Shown: positions 1 to 8,699 of the stretch, piece by piece
Layout of the letters: each line of letters opens with the position of its first letter
Position numbering within the stretch: position 1 is the first letter of the stretch
Assembly: GCF_006494535.1 (NCBI RefSeq)
Contig: NZ_VHIQ01000004.1
Location: forward strand, 248,001-312,000
Origin: Paucihalobacter ruber
GTDB taxonomy: Bacteria > Bacteroidota > Bacteroidia > Flavobacteriales > Flavobacteriaceae
Reading direction: 5' to 3'
DNA: 64,000 nt
Made by a program: the position numbers and the translations under genes
The notes under the pieces: model-generated
Told to the model about the DNA's origin: nothing
The model's database searches: none
What the model saw: the letters and a program-made list of their open reading frames with translations, nothing else

Positions 1-1004
1 CGCATCAGGATTTGGGAAAATCTATCCAGTTTTTTGGTGCACGCACCAACTTAGCCAAAACTTTGTTATTAGCTATTAACGGTGGTAGATGCGAGCTAAC
101 AGGAGAACAAGTGATTGAAGGTATTCCGGTAGATAAAGATGAGTACCTCGATTTTGATAAGGTAATGACCAACTTTAAAATAGCCATGCAGGAAGTTGCA
201 CGCGTATACGGCGATACAATGAATATCATTCACTTTATGCACGATAAGTACTATTACGAAAAAGCGCAAATGGCACTTATAGATACCAATCCGCATATCG
301 ATATTGCCTATGGAATCGCCGGCTTATCTATTGTAGCTGATTCATTGTCGGCCATCAAATTTGCCAAAGTTAAACCGATAAGAAATGAAGAAGGCTTAAC
401 CATAGATTTCAAAATTGAAGGGGAGTTCCCAAAGTACGGTAACGACGACGATAGTGTAGATGCCCTTGCTGTACAGGCGGTAGCCGATTTTAATTATGAA
501 TTGAATCAATTCCCGATTTATAAAAACGCAACCCCAACTTTATCGGTATTAACCATCACTTCTAACGTGGTATACGGTAAAAAGACTGGTGCAACACCTG
601 ATGGTCGTGCGCTTGGCGTACCGTTTGCACCGGGAGCCAACCCTATGCACGGTCGCGATGAAATGGGAGCTATTGCATCGCTCAATTCGGTGGCTAAAAT
701 TAAATACGAAGACGCTCAGGATGGTATTTCTAATACATTTTCTATTGTTCCAAAATCTTTAGGCGCAAATATTGATGCCAGGGTAGAAAATCTTACCACT
801 ATTTTAGACGGTTATTTTTCGAATAACGCCCAGCATATCAATATCAATGTCTTAGATAAGGCTACCTTATTGGATGCAATGGAACATCCCGAAGCGTATC
901 CGCAATTAACCATTCGTGTGTCTGGTTATGCAGTTAACTTTGTTAGACTTACTAGAGAACAACAAATGGAAGTGATTTCAAGATCTTTCCATGAGTCTAT
1001 GTAA
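1..1004 (+). CDS. pflB: Formate C-acetyltransferase (pyruvate formate-lyase), 3' part only
   Basis: Partial gene cut by the window edge; the reading frame is open from base 3 and about 333 residues of the C-terminal part are visible. The enzyme converts pyruvate and CoA to acetyl-CoA and formate in the cytoplasm under oxygen limitation. The glycyl-radical motif RVSGYAV lies near the C-terminus with the radical glycine codon at 924-926, followed by the usual ending ([10 protein letters not shown]). Other conserved blocks are [42 protein letters not shown] and [11 protein letters not shown]. The catalytic Cys-Cys pair lies upstream, outside the window. pflA follows after a terminator-like hairpin, so the pair is a normal pflBA arrangement. 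Identity is very secure; only the N-terminal part cannot be judged. Confidence 0.97.
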   Translation, partial: HQDLGKSIQFFGARTNLAKTLLLAINGGRCELTGEQVIEGIPVDKDEYLDFDKVMTNFKIAMQEVARVYGDTMNIIHFMHDKYYYEKAQMALIDTNPHIDIAYGIAGLSIVADSLSAIKFAKVKPIRNEEGLTIDFKIEGEFPKYGNDDDSVDALAVQAVADFNYELNQFPIYKNATPTLSVLTITSNVVYGKKTGATPDGRALGVPFAPGANPMHGRDEMGAIASLNSVAKIKYEDAQDGISNTFSIVPKSLGANIDARVENLTTILDGYFSNNAQHININVLDKATLLDAMEHPEAYPQLTIRVSGYAVNFVRLTREQQMEVISRSFHESM

Positions 1005-1016
1005 TTAGTTATTTTA

Positions 1017-1059
1017 AAGCACCTAAATTCAATAAATGTTTATTTAGGTGCTTTTTTTT
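1017..1059 (+). terminator. Intrinsic terminator between pflB and pflA
   Basis: A perfect 12-bp stem (AAGCACCTAAAT at 1017-1028 pairing with 1042-1053) with a 13-nt loop runs into a T tract. It sits 12 nt after the pflB stop and only about 12 nt before the pflA start, so it should terminate or attenuate most pflB transcripts and lower pflA expression relative to pflB. Confidence 0.85.
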
Positions 1060-1070
1060 AAAAACAAACA

Positions 1071-1820
1071 ATGAATTCTTCACCAGACATACTAAACGTA
1101 CATTCTATCGAAACCTTCGGTACCCACGACGGACCGGGTGTTAGATTTGTGATTTTTTTACAGGGTTGTAAGTTAAAATGTTTGTATTGTCATAATCCCG
1201 ATACCATCGCCATGGAGGGCGGAAAGCCTTATTCTGTTGAAGCGCTGTTTAAGATGATTATGAAATCTAAGCCTTACTTCGGAAAAAATGGCGGAGTAAC
1301 GGTGTCAGGTGGTGAACCACTACTGCAAGCCAAAGCTTTGATACCACTATTTAAAATGCTAAAGGCTGAAGGCATTCATACCGCCGTTGATACAAACGGC
1401 AGAATTCTTAACCACTTTGTGGAAGAATTATTAGACAACTACACAGATTTGGTCTTGCTTGACATCAAGCATATGACAGAAGAAGGCTATCAATACCTCA
1501 CAGGTATGAAAAACCATCAAACCACGTTTAATTTAAGTAAACATCGCGAAGCATCTGGTAAACCTATGTGGCTTCGTTATGTACTGATACCCGGCATCAC
1601 CAGTCAACCGCATTTGTTGTCTGCATTGGGAAATTATTTTAAAGATTTTTCTACCATCGAAAAGCTCGAAATTCTGCCTTATCACAAGTTGGGAATTCAC
1701 AAATGGGAAGCCTTGGGTTGGGAATATCAGTTAAAGGACGCCAGAGAAAATACAAAAGCCGAGCTTGATGATGTTAAAACCATGCTGGAACCATACTTTA
1801 ATCAGGTAAGTATTAATTAG
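1071..1820 (+). CDS. pflA: Pyruvate formate-lyase-activating enzyme (radical SAM)
   Basis: Radical SAM enzyme of 249 aa that generates the glycyl radical on PflB using S-adenosylmethionine and a [4Fe-4S] cluster. The cluster motif CX3CX2C is at Cys33, Cys37 and Cys40 (GCKLKCLYCHNPD), preceded by the family block THDGPGVRFVIFLQGC. The GGVTVSGGEPLLQ block and the VDTNG block are also present. Length matches the family (about 245 aa). It starts just after the terminator hairpin behind pflB and is followed 25 nt later by a formate/oxalate-type carrier. Function follows from motifs and from the pflB neighbour. Confidence 0.96.
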   Translation: MNSSPDILNVHSIETFGTHDGPGVRFVIFLQGCKLKCLYCHNPDTIAMEGGKPYSVEALFKMIMKSKPYFGKNGGVTVSGGEPLLQAKALIPLFKMLKAEGIHTAVDTNGRILNHFVEELLDNYTDLVLLDIKHMTEEGYQYLTGMKNHQTTFNLSKHREASGKPMWLRYVLIPGITSQPHLLSALGNYFKDFSTIEKLEILPYHKLGIHKWEALGWEYQLKDARENTKAELDDVKTMLEPYFNQVSIN

Positions 1821-1845
1821 GCCCGATTAGGGTAAAACAAAAAAA

Positions 1846-3096
1846 ATGATGACACAACAACTTAAAAATCGCTGGTTAATTGCCCTATCGGCCATTGGTA
1901 TTCACATTTCAATTGGTTCGGTGTATGCCTATTCAGTAATGACCAATCCTGTAAAAGATATATTTGATGTTGAAGGTAGTACCATTAAATGGGCTTTTAA
2001 ATTGGCTATTTTCTTTTTGGGCATGTCGGCAGCATTTTTAGGTCCGTGGGTCGAGAAAGTCGGACCCAGAGTAAGTGGTACCGCAGCCGGCTTATTTTAT
2101 GGTGTGGGAATTTTAGGTTCGGGTTTGGCAGTTTATTTAGAATCGCTGACCTTGTTTTACCTGTGTTATGGCGTTATTGGCGGTATTGGTCTTGGTATTG
2201 GCTACATTACACCGGTAAGTACGCTGGTTAAATGGTTTCCCGATAAACGCGGACTCGCAACCGGTATGGCCATTATGGGTTTTGGTTTTTCGGCATTGAT
2301 TTTTGGTCCGGTTATGCAAACGCTGTTTGAAACGGTTGGTATATCGAATGCTTTTTACGTTTTAGGAATCGTCTATATGATATTGATTTTAGCCTCTGCA
2401 CGATATATAGAACGTCCACCTGTAGGTTATAGACCAAAAGGATATAGCCTTGAAACTTCAGCAAATGCGAGAGCCGATATTTCTAATATAACCTCTAAAG
2501 AAGCCCTAAACTCAAGAAGATTTTACTATATCTGGATCATGATGTTTATTAACATTACTTGCGGTATTGCTATTATTGCAGCTGCAAGCCCCATGGTGCA
2601 GGAAAAACTGAGTTACACGCCCATGCAAGCGGCCACAGTGGTTGGATTAATAGGGGTATTTAATGGCTTGGGACGAATTATTTGGTCGGGACTTTCAGAC
2701 TACTTGGGGCGTTCTAATACTTATGTCATATTTTTTGCCTTTCAAATTCTGGCATTTTATTTTCTACCACAAATAACTATTGAACTGGCATTTTTAACGA
2801 TATTGTTTACTGTCATTACTATGTACGGCGGCGGCTTTGCCACATTACCTGCCTTTTTGGGAGACTTGTTCGGAACCAAGCAATTAGGTGCCATTCATGG
2901 ATTGGTGCTGGCCGGATGGGCATTGGCCGGTGTTATTGGCCCAACCATTTACGATGTGGTATTAAAAGCAACCGGATCCTTAGATATTACACTTAAAGTA
3001 TTTTCAGGATTGTTTTTAATTGCTTTTGTAGTATCATTATTAATGAAACGCTCTGTTAATTTGGCCTATAAAGAAGCGAACGAAGTGTCTGCTTAG
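1846..3096 (+). CDS. MFS transporter, oxalate/formate antiporter (OFA)-like
   Basis: Inner-membrane protein of 416 aa with about 12 hydrophobic segments. The N-terminus (RWLIALSAIGIHISIGSVYAYSVM) and the block GYITPVSTLVKWFPDKRGLATGMAIMGFGFSAL are typical of the OFA branch of the major facilitator superfamily. The start is a double ATG at 1846 and 1849; either could be used. It lies 25 nt behind pflA, and no focA-like channel gene is visible, so it may export the formate made by PflB. That role is inferred from position alone; members of this family also carry oxalate, lactate or other monocarboxylates, so the substrate is open. Confidence 0.85.
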   Translation: MMTQQLKNRWLIALSAIGIHISIGSVYAYSVMTNPVKDIFDVEGSTIKWAFKLAIFFLGMSAAFLGPWVEKVGPRVSGTAAGLFYGVGILGSGLAVYLESLTLFYLCYGVIGGIGLGIGYITPVSTLVKWFPDKRGLATGMAIMGFGFSALIFGPVMQTLFETVGISNAFYVLGIVYMILILASARYIERPPVGYRPKGYSLETSANARADISNITSKEALNSRRFYYIWIMMFINITCGIAIIAAASPMVQEKLSYTPMQAATVVGLIGVFNGLGRIIWSGLSDYLGRSNTYVIFFAFQILAFYFLPQITIELAFLTILFTVITMYGGGFATLPAFLGDLFGTKQLGAIHGLVLAGWALAGVIGPTIYDVVLKATGSLDITLKVFSGLFLIAFVVSLLMKRSVNLAYKEANEVSA

Positions 3097-3421
3097 GTTG
3101 ATACCTCTTTGCAACTCTTTGAAAAAACAAAATTACTGACTGATAGTAACAGCTAGGGTCATTGTCTTACAGAATGTTCCGATACCTCAGATATCAAAGC
3201 TATAACTCTAGATATTTGTCACCTCATATTTAAAAATTCGTAAAACATATTCGCAAGAAACTTGGTGGATTTCTATGTCTATAAGAAAACTACCACATTT
3301 TTCCCTATCAAATAAGCTGTAACTGATTTATATCAGCTAATTATTGTTAGCTGCTTTTTACTTTTATATGTCTTTTTAAAAGACTTTAAAAAATGTCAAT
3401 AAATCATAAATTCAAAGAACA
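3097..3421 (+). other. Intergenic region between the pfl cluster and ppdK
   Basis: About 325 bp, AT-rich, with no credible open reading frame. The only structure seen is the short hairpin at 3334-3359. The ppdK promoter must lie here, but I could not find a convincing TAnnTTTG box. Confidence 0.6.
3334..3359 (+). terminator. Weak terminator-like hairpin upstream of ppdK
   Basis: CAGCTAA (3334-3340) and TTAGCTG (3347-3353) form a perfect 7-bp stem with a 6-nt loop, followed by CTTTTTA. It is 238 nt past the transporter stop and 63 nt before ppdK, so it could end the pfl transcript or be a leader hairpin of ppdK. The stem is short and the T tract weak. Confidence 0.4.
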
Positions 3422-6151
3422 ATGGAAATTTTAGAAGGGGTCAAAACCCGTGTCTATAGGTTTGGGAACAAAACTGCAGACGGTAATAGAAGTATGAAGA
3501 ACTTGCTTGGAGGCAAGGGTGCCAATCTGGCCGAAATGAGTGCCATCGGTATTCCGGTACCTCCGGGTTTTACTATCACAACAGAGGTGTGTACAGAATA
3601 TAATGAGCTGGGAAGAGAAGCTGTTATAGCATTAATTAAAGACGAAGTTGAACAAGCTGTTGCGAGTATAGAAAGCCAAATGGGTGCAACCTTTGGAGAT
3701 AAAGACAATCCACTTTTAATATCTGTCCGCTCCGGTGCACGTGTTTCCATGCCCGGTATGATGGATACCGTTTTAAATTTAGGTATTAATGACGAAGTTG
3801 TACAAGGTCTTGCTAAACGTACCAATAACGAGTTGTTTGCATGGGATTCCTACAGACGCTTCATTCAAATGTACGGTGGCGTAGTTCTGGGTATGAAACC
3901 AGAGTCAAAGGATGACATCGATCCGTTTGAAGAAATCATGGAGCATCTAAAGCATAAACGCGGTATTGAGCTAGATACCCAGTTTACCGTTCAGGATTTA
4001 AAAGATTTGGTTTACGATTTTAAAGATGCCGTTAAAAAACGTATCGGTAAAGACTTCCCAACCAACCCATGGGATCAGCTTTGGGGATCAGTTATGGCAG
4101 TTTTCAATAGCTGGAACGGCGATAGAGCGGTTTATTACCGAACCATGCACGGTTATCCGGCCGATTGGGGAACCGCTGTAAACGTTCAGGCCATGGTATA
4201 TGGCAATATGGGTGATAACTCAGGTACAGGCGTGTGCTTTACCAGAGATGCAGGTACAGGAGAAAATGTATTTAATGGCGAGTATTTAATTAATGCCCAG
4301 GGTGAAGATGTGGTCTCGGGTGTACGAACACCTCAACAAATCACCAAATTGGGCTCCCAACGTTGGGCAGTATTGGCTACTATTGATGAGCAGGAACGCT
4401 TTGAAAAATATCCTTCCCTAGAAGAATTGATGCCTGAAATCTATAACGAGTTAAACGAATATCAGGAAATTCTTGAAAAACATTACCGCAATATGCAAGA
4501 CATGGAGTTTACCATTCAGGATGGCAAACTTTGGATTCTACAAACCAGAAATGGCAAACGAACCGGCGCCGCTATGGTTAAAATAGCGATGGACCTGCTT
4601 AAAGAAGGTATGATTACCGAAAAAGAGGCTTTATTATTAATGGAACCTAATAAATTAGACGAATTATTACACCCTGTTTTTGATACTGCTGCCTTAAAAC
4701 GCGCTCATGTTATTGCGCAGGGTTTACCGGCATCTCCAGGGGCTGCTACAGGAAAGATTGTATTTTTTGCTGATGAAGCCGCCAAATTCAAAAACAGTAT
4801 ATTGGTGAGAATTGAAACCTCTCCCGAAGACCTCGAAGGTATGAACATTGCCAAAGGTATATTAACTGCCCGTGGTGGTATGACCTCACACGCTGCTGTT
4901 GTAGCGCGTGGTATGGGTAAATGTTGTATTTCAGGTGCGGGTGCTTTGAAAATTAATTATAAAGCCAGAACGCTAACCGTTGGTGATAAAGAATATCACG
5001 AAGGCGATTGGATTTCTTTAAATGGCTCCACCGGAAATATCATTGAAGGTAAAGTAGCCACCATGGAACCCGAGTTGAGCGGCGAGTTTGCCGAACTCAT
5101 GATTTTGGCCGATAAGCATGCCGATATGAAAGTTCGTGCCAATGCCGATACTCCTAACGATGCCCGCGTTGCACGCAACTTTGGTGCTCAAGGTATTGGC
5201 TTAACCAGAACCGAGCATATGTTCTTTGAGGTGGACAGAATTAAGGCCATGCGCGAAATGATTCTTTCCGACACTGTTAAAGGACGTAAACAAGCCTTAG
5301 AAGACCTACTGCCAATGCAACGCTCAGACTTTGAAGGTATTTTTGAAGTAATGGAAGGTTGTGCGGTCACCATTCGTTTGCTTGATCCGCCATTACACGA
5401 GTTTGTACCTCACCAATTGGCAACCCAAAAAGAACTGGCAGATGAGATGCATATTTCTTTACAAGCCGTTAAAAATAAAGTAGCCGAACTGGAAGAGTTC
5501 AACCCAATGTTGGGTCACAGAGGTTGTAGATTAGGAAATACCTATCCCGAAATTACCGAAATGCAAACACGCGCCATTATAGAGGCTGCGCTAAATCTTA
5601 AAGAAAGAGGTATTGTTACCAAGCCCGAAATTATGGTGCCATTGGTTGGTACGGTAAAAGAGTTTGAATTTCAAAAAAATATCATTGTCAATACTGCTAA
5701 TGCTATTTTTGAGGAACGTAACGAAACTTTGGAATATAGTGTTGGTACTATGATTGAGGTACCAAGGGCTACTTTAATTGCCGATTTAATTGCCGAAAAA
5801 GCCGACTTCTTTTCATTTGGCACCAACGACCTTACACAAATGACTTTTGGTTACTCAAGAGACGATGCCAGTAAGTTCTTACCAATCTATATTGAAAAAG
5901 GCATCTTAAAAGTAGATCCATTTGAACAAATAGATCAGGAAGGTGTTGGACAGTTGGTTAAAATTGGCACCGAACGCGGCAGAAGCGTAAAACCCGATTT
6001 AAAAGTTGGTATTTGTGGCGAACATGGCGGAGAACCTACCTCTATAGAATTCTTTTACAACACAGGCATAGATTACGTGAGTTGTTCACCTTACAGAGTT
6101 CCAATAGCAAGATTGGTTGCTGCTCAAGCCGCAATTAAGGCTAATTCGTAA
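3422..6151 (+). CDS. ppdK: Pyruvate, phosphate dikinase
   Basis: Cytoplasmic enzyme of 909 aa that interconverts pyruvate + ATP + Pi with phosphoenolpyruvate + AMP + PPi. The N-terminal nucleotide-binding domain has NLLGGKGANLAEM and SVRSGARVSMPGMMDTVLNLG; the phosphohistidine domain has GGMTSHAAVVARGMG with the carrier histidine at His490; the C-terminal PEP-binding domain ends with GICGEHGGEP, giving the catalytic Cys865. Length is slightly over the usual 875-890 aa, with the extra residues at the N-terminal side. It is a single-gene unit ending at a strong hairpin terminator. With ppc further on, it can feed PEP into oxaloacetate or gluconeogenesis. Identity is secure; the direction of flux cannot be read from sequence. 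Confidence 0.97.
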   Translation: MEILEGVKTRVYRFGNKTADGNRSMKNLLGGKGANLAEMSAIGIPVPPGFTITTEVCTEYNELGREAVIALIKDEVEQAVASIESQMGATFGDKDNPLLISVRSGARVSMPGMMDTVLNLGINDEVVQGLAKRTNNELFAWDSYRRFIQMYGGVVLGMKPESKDDIDPFEEIMEHLKHKRGIELDTQFTVQDLKDLVYDFKDAVKKRIGKDFPTNPWDQLWGSVMAVFNSWNGDRAVYYRTMHGYPADWGTAVNVQAMVYGNMGDNSGTGVCFTRDAGTGENVFNGEYLINAQGEDVVSGVRTPQQITKLGSQRWAVLATIDEQERFEKYPSLEELMPEIYNELNEYQEILEKHYRNMQDMEFTIQDGKLWILQTRNGKRTGAAMVKIAMDLLKEGMITEKEALLLMEPNKLDELLHPVFDTAALKRAHVIAQGLPASPGAATGKIVFFADEAAKFKNSILVRIETSPEDLEGMNIAKGILTARGGMTSHAAVVARGMGKCCISGAGALKINYKARTLTVGDKEYHEGDWISLNGSTGNIIEGKVATMEPELSGEFAELMILADKHADMKVRANADTPNDARVARNFGAQGIGLTRTEHMFFEVDRIKAMREMILSDTVKGRKQALEDLLPMQRSDFEGIFEVMEGCAVTIRLLDPPLHEFVPHQLATQKELADEMHISLQAVKNKVAELEEFNPMLGHRGCRLGNTYPEITEMQTRAIIEAALNLKERGIVTKPEIMVPLVGTVKEFEFQKNIIVNTANAIFEERNETLEYSVGTMIEVPRATLIADLIAEKADFFSFGTNDLTQMTFGYSRDDASKFLPIYIEKGILKVDPFEQIDQEGVGQLVKIGTERGRSVKPDLKVGICGEHGGEPTSIEFFYNTGIDYVSCSPYRVPIARLVAAQAAIKANS

Positions 6152-6165
6152 GTTTATTATCATCT

Positions 6166-6203
6166 AATAAAAGCCTGCAGAGTAAGTTCTGCAGGCTTTT
6201 ATT
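6166..6203 (+). terminator. Strong intrinsic terminator of ppdK
   Basis: Perfect 15-bp inverted repeat (6166-6180 with 6189-6203) around an 8-nt loop. The core is AAAGCCTGCAG / CTGCAGGCTTT and the arms end in AATA/TATT, so A and T tracts flank the stem on both sides. It begins 14 nt after the ppdK stop codon. Confidence 0.9.
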
Positions 6204-6367
6204 TTAAAATTTTGATACTATACATCTATTGGTAAAACTCAGTTATTTTCAATACTTAATGATGATACATGTCTGAAAATAGCAATTCCAAAGTAGAAGT
6301 TAATAAAAAAAGCGTGAGATTTAAAAAGTTATAATCATTGCTTAACCTTAAATTGGATGATGAGTAT

Positions 6368-6375
6368 TAACTTTG
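6368..6375 (+). promoter_or_regulatory. Candidate -7 promoter box (TAACTTTG) for the dihydroorotase operon
   Basis: TAACTTTG matches the Bacteroidetes -7 consensus TAnnTTTG exactly and lies about 100 nt before the start codon at 6474. No TTG at the ideal -33 spacing was found, so the call rests on one half of the promoter. Confidence 0.35.
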
Positions 6376-6473
6376 AATTTCAGAAATGAATTTTGATAGG
6401 CTTGTATTCCAAATTTTGATGCATTTATAATATTAATCATCAAAAATTCAATATAACAGAATGATAAATAGCT

Positions 6474-7817
6474 ATGCAAAGAACTATTTTAAAGAACATA
6501 AGTATTGTAAACGAAGGTCAAATTTTAATTGCAGATATACTGCTTGACAATGGATATATTCAAAAAATAGGCGACATTGAAAATGAGAATAGCGCAAAGG
6601 TTATTGATGGTACAGGTCTGCATGTACTTCCTGGTATAATCGATGGCCAGGTACACTTTCGGGATCCGGGATTAACTCATAAAGCAGATTTATACACCGA
6701 AAGTAAAGCGGCCGTTGCAGGCGGAGTGACCTCCTTTATAGATATGCCCAATACCTTGCCCAACGTTTTAACCATAGACGCCTTAAACGAAAAATACGAG
6801 ATTGCTGGTCAAAAATCCCTTGCCAATTACGGATTTTTTTTGGGAGTTAACAACGACAATTTAGATGAGGTAATTAAACTGGATACCACAAATTTATTAG
6901 GTGTTTCAGACGATGGACTCTATTTCACTAAAAAAGGAAACCTGTTGGCTGATAATCCGGAAACAATGGAAAAACTTTTTGCCAATTGTAAATCTGTAAT
7001 CGCCATCCATTCTGAAAAAGAACAAATTGTAGAAGCCAACGAAGCGTTATATAGAAATAAATATGGAGAAAATGTTCCGGTTTCCTGTCATCCGTTAATT
7101 AGAAGTGAAAAAGCTTGCTATGAAGCTACCAAACGAGCCATTGAGCTGGCAAACAAGCATAAGGCCAGATTGCATATTTTGCACTTAACAACGGAGGCCG
7201 AGACACATTTGTTTAGGAATGATATTCCTTTATCACAAAAAAAAATTACAACCGAAGTGTCTGTGCATCATTTATGGTTTTCAGATAAAGACTATGAAAA
7301 TTTGGGCGTACTCATTAAATGGAACCCTGCCATAAAAACGGAAAAGGACAAAAAAGGTCTTTTACAAGCGCTCATAGACGATAGAATTGATTTGGTGACT
7401 ACAGACCACGCACCGCATACTTTGGAAGAAAAGCAAAAACCCTATTTTGAGTCAATGTCGGGTGCTCCTATGGTGCAACATTCTTTAAACATTATGTTGG
7501 AATTTTATAAACAAGGTCTCATTTCGCTCGAAAAAATTGCAGAAAAAATGTGCCACAACCCTGCCATACTTTACAGTATAGAAAAGAGAGGTTTTATTAA
7601 AGAAGGCTATTTTGCCGATTTAGTTATTGTTGATTTAAATCAGAGCTGGACTGTACACAAAGACAATATTTTGTACAAATGTGGGTGGTCGCCAATTGAA
7701 GGTACCAATTTCCAAACTAAAGTTACGCATACATTTGTAAATGGTAACCTTGTTTACGAAAATGGCAATTTTAATGAAAGCCACCGAGGTATGGCTCTAA
7801 CAACTTTTAAGCCATAA
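6474..7817 (+). CDS. pyrC: Dihydroorotase-like amidohydrolase (Bacteroidetes type)
   Basis: Cytoplasmic protein of 447 aa resembling class I dihydroorotases, which cyclize carbamoyl-aspartate to dihydroorotate in pyrimidine synthesis. Visible blocks are PGIIDGQVHFRDPG (residues 53-66), AGGVTSFIDMPNT, LHILHLTTEAE, VSVHHLWFSD and TTDHAPHTLEEK, the last holding the catalytic Asp. The usual HxH metal motif reads QVH; I recall Gln there in other Bacteroidetes dihydroorotases, so this alone does not mean loss of function. The stretch that normally holds the carboxylated bridging lysine (GLKLFLGSSTG-like) reads GVSDDGLYFTKKGN, which is unusual. The next gene starts 1 nt after the stop, so the two are translationally coupled. 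It may be a true pyrC or a diverged paralogue. Confidence 0.8.
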   Translation: MQRTILKNISIVNEGQILIADILLDNGYIQKIGDIENENSAKVIDGTGLHVLPGIIDGQVHFRDPGLTHKADLYTESKAAVAGGVTSFIDMPNTLPNVLTIDALNEKYEIAGQKSLANYGFFLGVNNDNLDEVIKLDTTNLLGVSDDGLYFTKKGNLLADNPETMEKLFANCKSVIAIHSEKEQIVEANEALYRNKYGENVPVSCHPLIRSEKACYEATKRAIELANKHKARLHILHLTTEAETHLFRNDIPLSQKKITTEVSVHHLWFSDKDYENLGVLIKWNPAIKTEKDKKGLLQALIDDRIDLVTTDHAPHTLEEKQKPYFESMSGAPMVQHSLNIMLEFYKQGLISLEKIAEKMCHNPAILYSIEKRGFIKEGYFADLVIVDLNQSWTVHKDNILYKCGWSPIEGTNFQTKVTHTFVNGNLVYENGNFNESHRGMALTTFKP

Positions 7818-7818
7818 C

Positions 7819-8655
7819 ATGTTTCAAAACAGAAGACTTATAGTTGCCACAAAACACGATAAAGAAAAGGTCATTGCACCTTTGCTTGAAAAAGAATTGG
7901 GCGTTATTTGTTTTACCGATCCAAGTTTTGATACTGATACGCTGGGAACATTTTCTGGAGAAGTTGAAAGACAAAACGACCCCCTTACTACTGCCAGAGA
8001 AAAGTGTTTACTCGCGATGCAAAAAAACAATTGCGATTTAGGCGTGGCAAGCGAAGGGTCTTTTGGTGCGCATCCGTCTGTGTTTTTTGCCAGTGCCGAT
8101 GATGAATTTTTAATATTTATCGATAAAAAAAATAATTTGGAAATCATTGCCAGAGAACTCAGTTTATCAACAAATTTCAATGGAAAAGAAATTTTTTCAG
8201 AAAAAGAATTATTAGAATTTGCCAACGAAGCCGGATTTCCTTCGCATGCCTTAATTTTAAGAAAATCGAACCATGATAAATTAGACATCTTTAAAGGAAT
8301 AACAGAAACAACGCTACTCATCAAAATCTATAATGATTTATCGGCTAAATACAGCAAATTATTTGTAGAAACAGATATGCGTGCCATGTTTAATCCAACC
8401 AGAATGGCAGTAATAGAAAAGACGACAGAAAAATTACTGGAAAAAATAAAATCTGTTTGTCCAAATTGCGAAATGCCCGGTTTTGATATTAAAGAGGCTA
8501 AGAAAGGCTTACCCTGTAGTTTATGCGGTTTACCTACAAAGGCTACATTGAGTTATAGGTACGTTTGTCAACATTGTGCATTTTCAGAAGAAGTAAAATA
8601 TCCATTCAATAAAACAACCGAGGATCCTACTTATTGTGACTTTTGTAATCCTTGA
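7819..8655 (+). CDS. DUF6671-like protein with four CxxC pairs
   Basis: Uncharacterized cytoplasmic protein of 278 aa. The N-terminal two thirds look like a compact alpha/beta domain (RRLIVATKHDKEKVIAPLLEKELG, then DLGVASEGSFGAHPS). The C-terminal third holds four CxxC pairs at Cys214/217, 233/236, 250/253 and 273/276 (CPNC, CSLC, CQHC, CDFC), the pattern of two zinc ribbons. I believe it belongs to the DUF6671 family, but this is from memory of the pattern. No signal peptide or membrane segment. It is coupled to the dihydroorotase-like gene with a 1-nt gap, which suggests a linked role, but no function can be assigned. Confidence 0.7.
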   Translation: MFQNRRLIVATKHDKEKVIAPLLEKELGVICFTDPSFDTDTLGTFSGEVERQNDPLTTAREKCLLAMQKNNCDLGVASEGSFGAHPSVFFASADDEFLIFIDKKNNLEIIARELSLSTNFNGKEIFSEKELLEFANEAGFPSHALILRKSNHDKLDIFKGITETTLLIKIYNDLSAKYSKLFVETDMRAMFNPTRMAVIEKTTEKLLEKIKSVCPNCEMPGFDIKEAKKGLPCSLCGLPTKATLSYRYVCQHCAFSEEVKYPFNKTTEDPTYCDFCNP

Positions 8656-8699
8656 AAAATAATTAAATTAAGAACATAATAAATCAATAGATAAAGTTT

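Larger units (their letters stand above)
6152..6473 (+). other. Intergenic region downstream of ppdK
   Basis: About 322 bp holding the ppdK terminator (6166-6203) and a promoter-like box before the dihydroorotase gene (6368-6375). No open reading frame of note was seen between them. Confidence 0.6.

Noticed and set aside
7824-8324. Antisense open frame of 166 codons inside the DUF6671-like gene
   Set aside because: It lies wholly opposite a well-supported gene, has low-complexity Ser/Leu/Phe-rich content typical of a shadow frame, and shows no domain.
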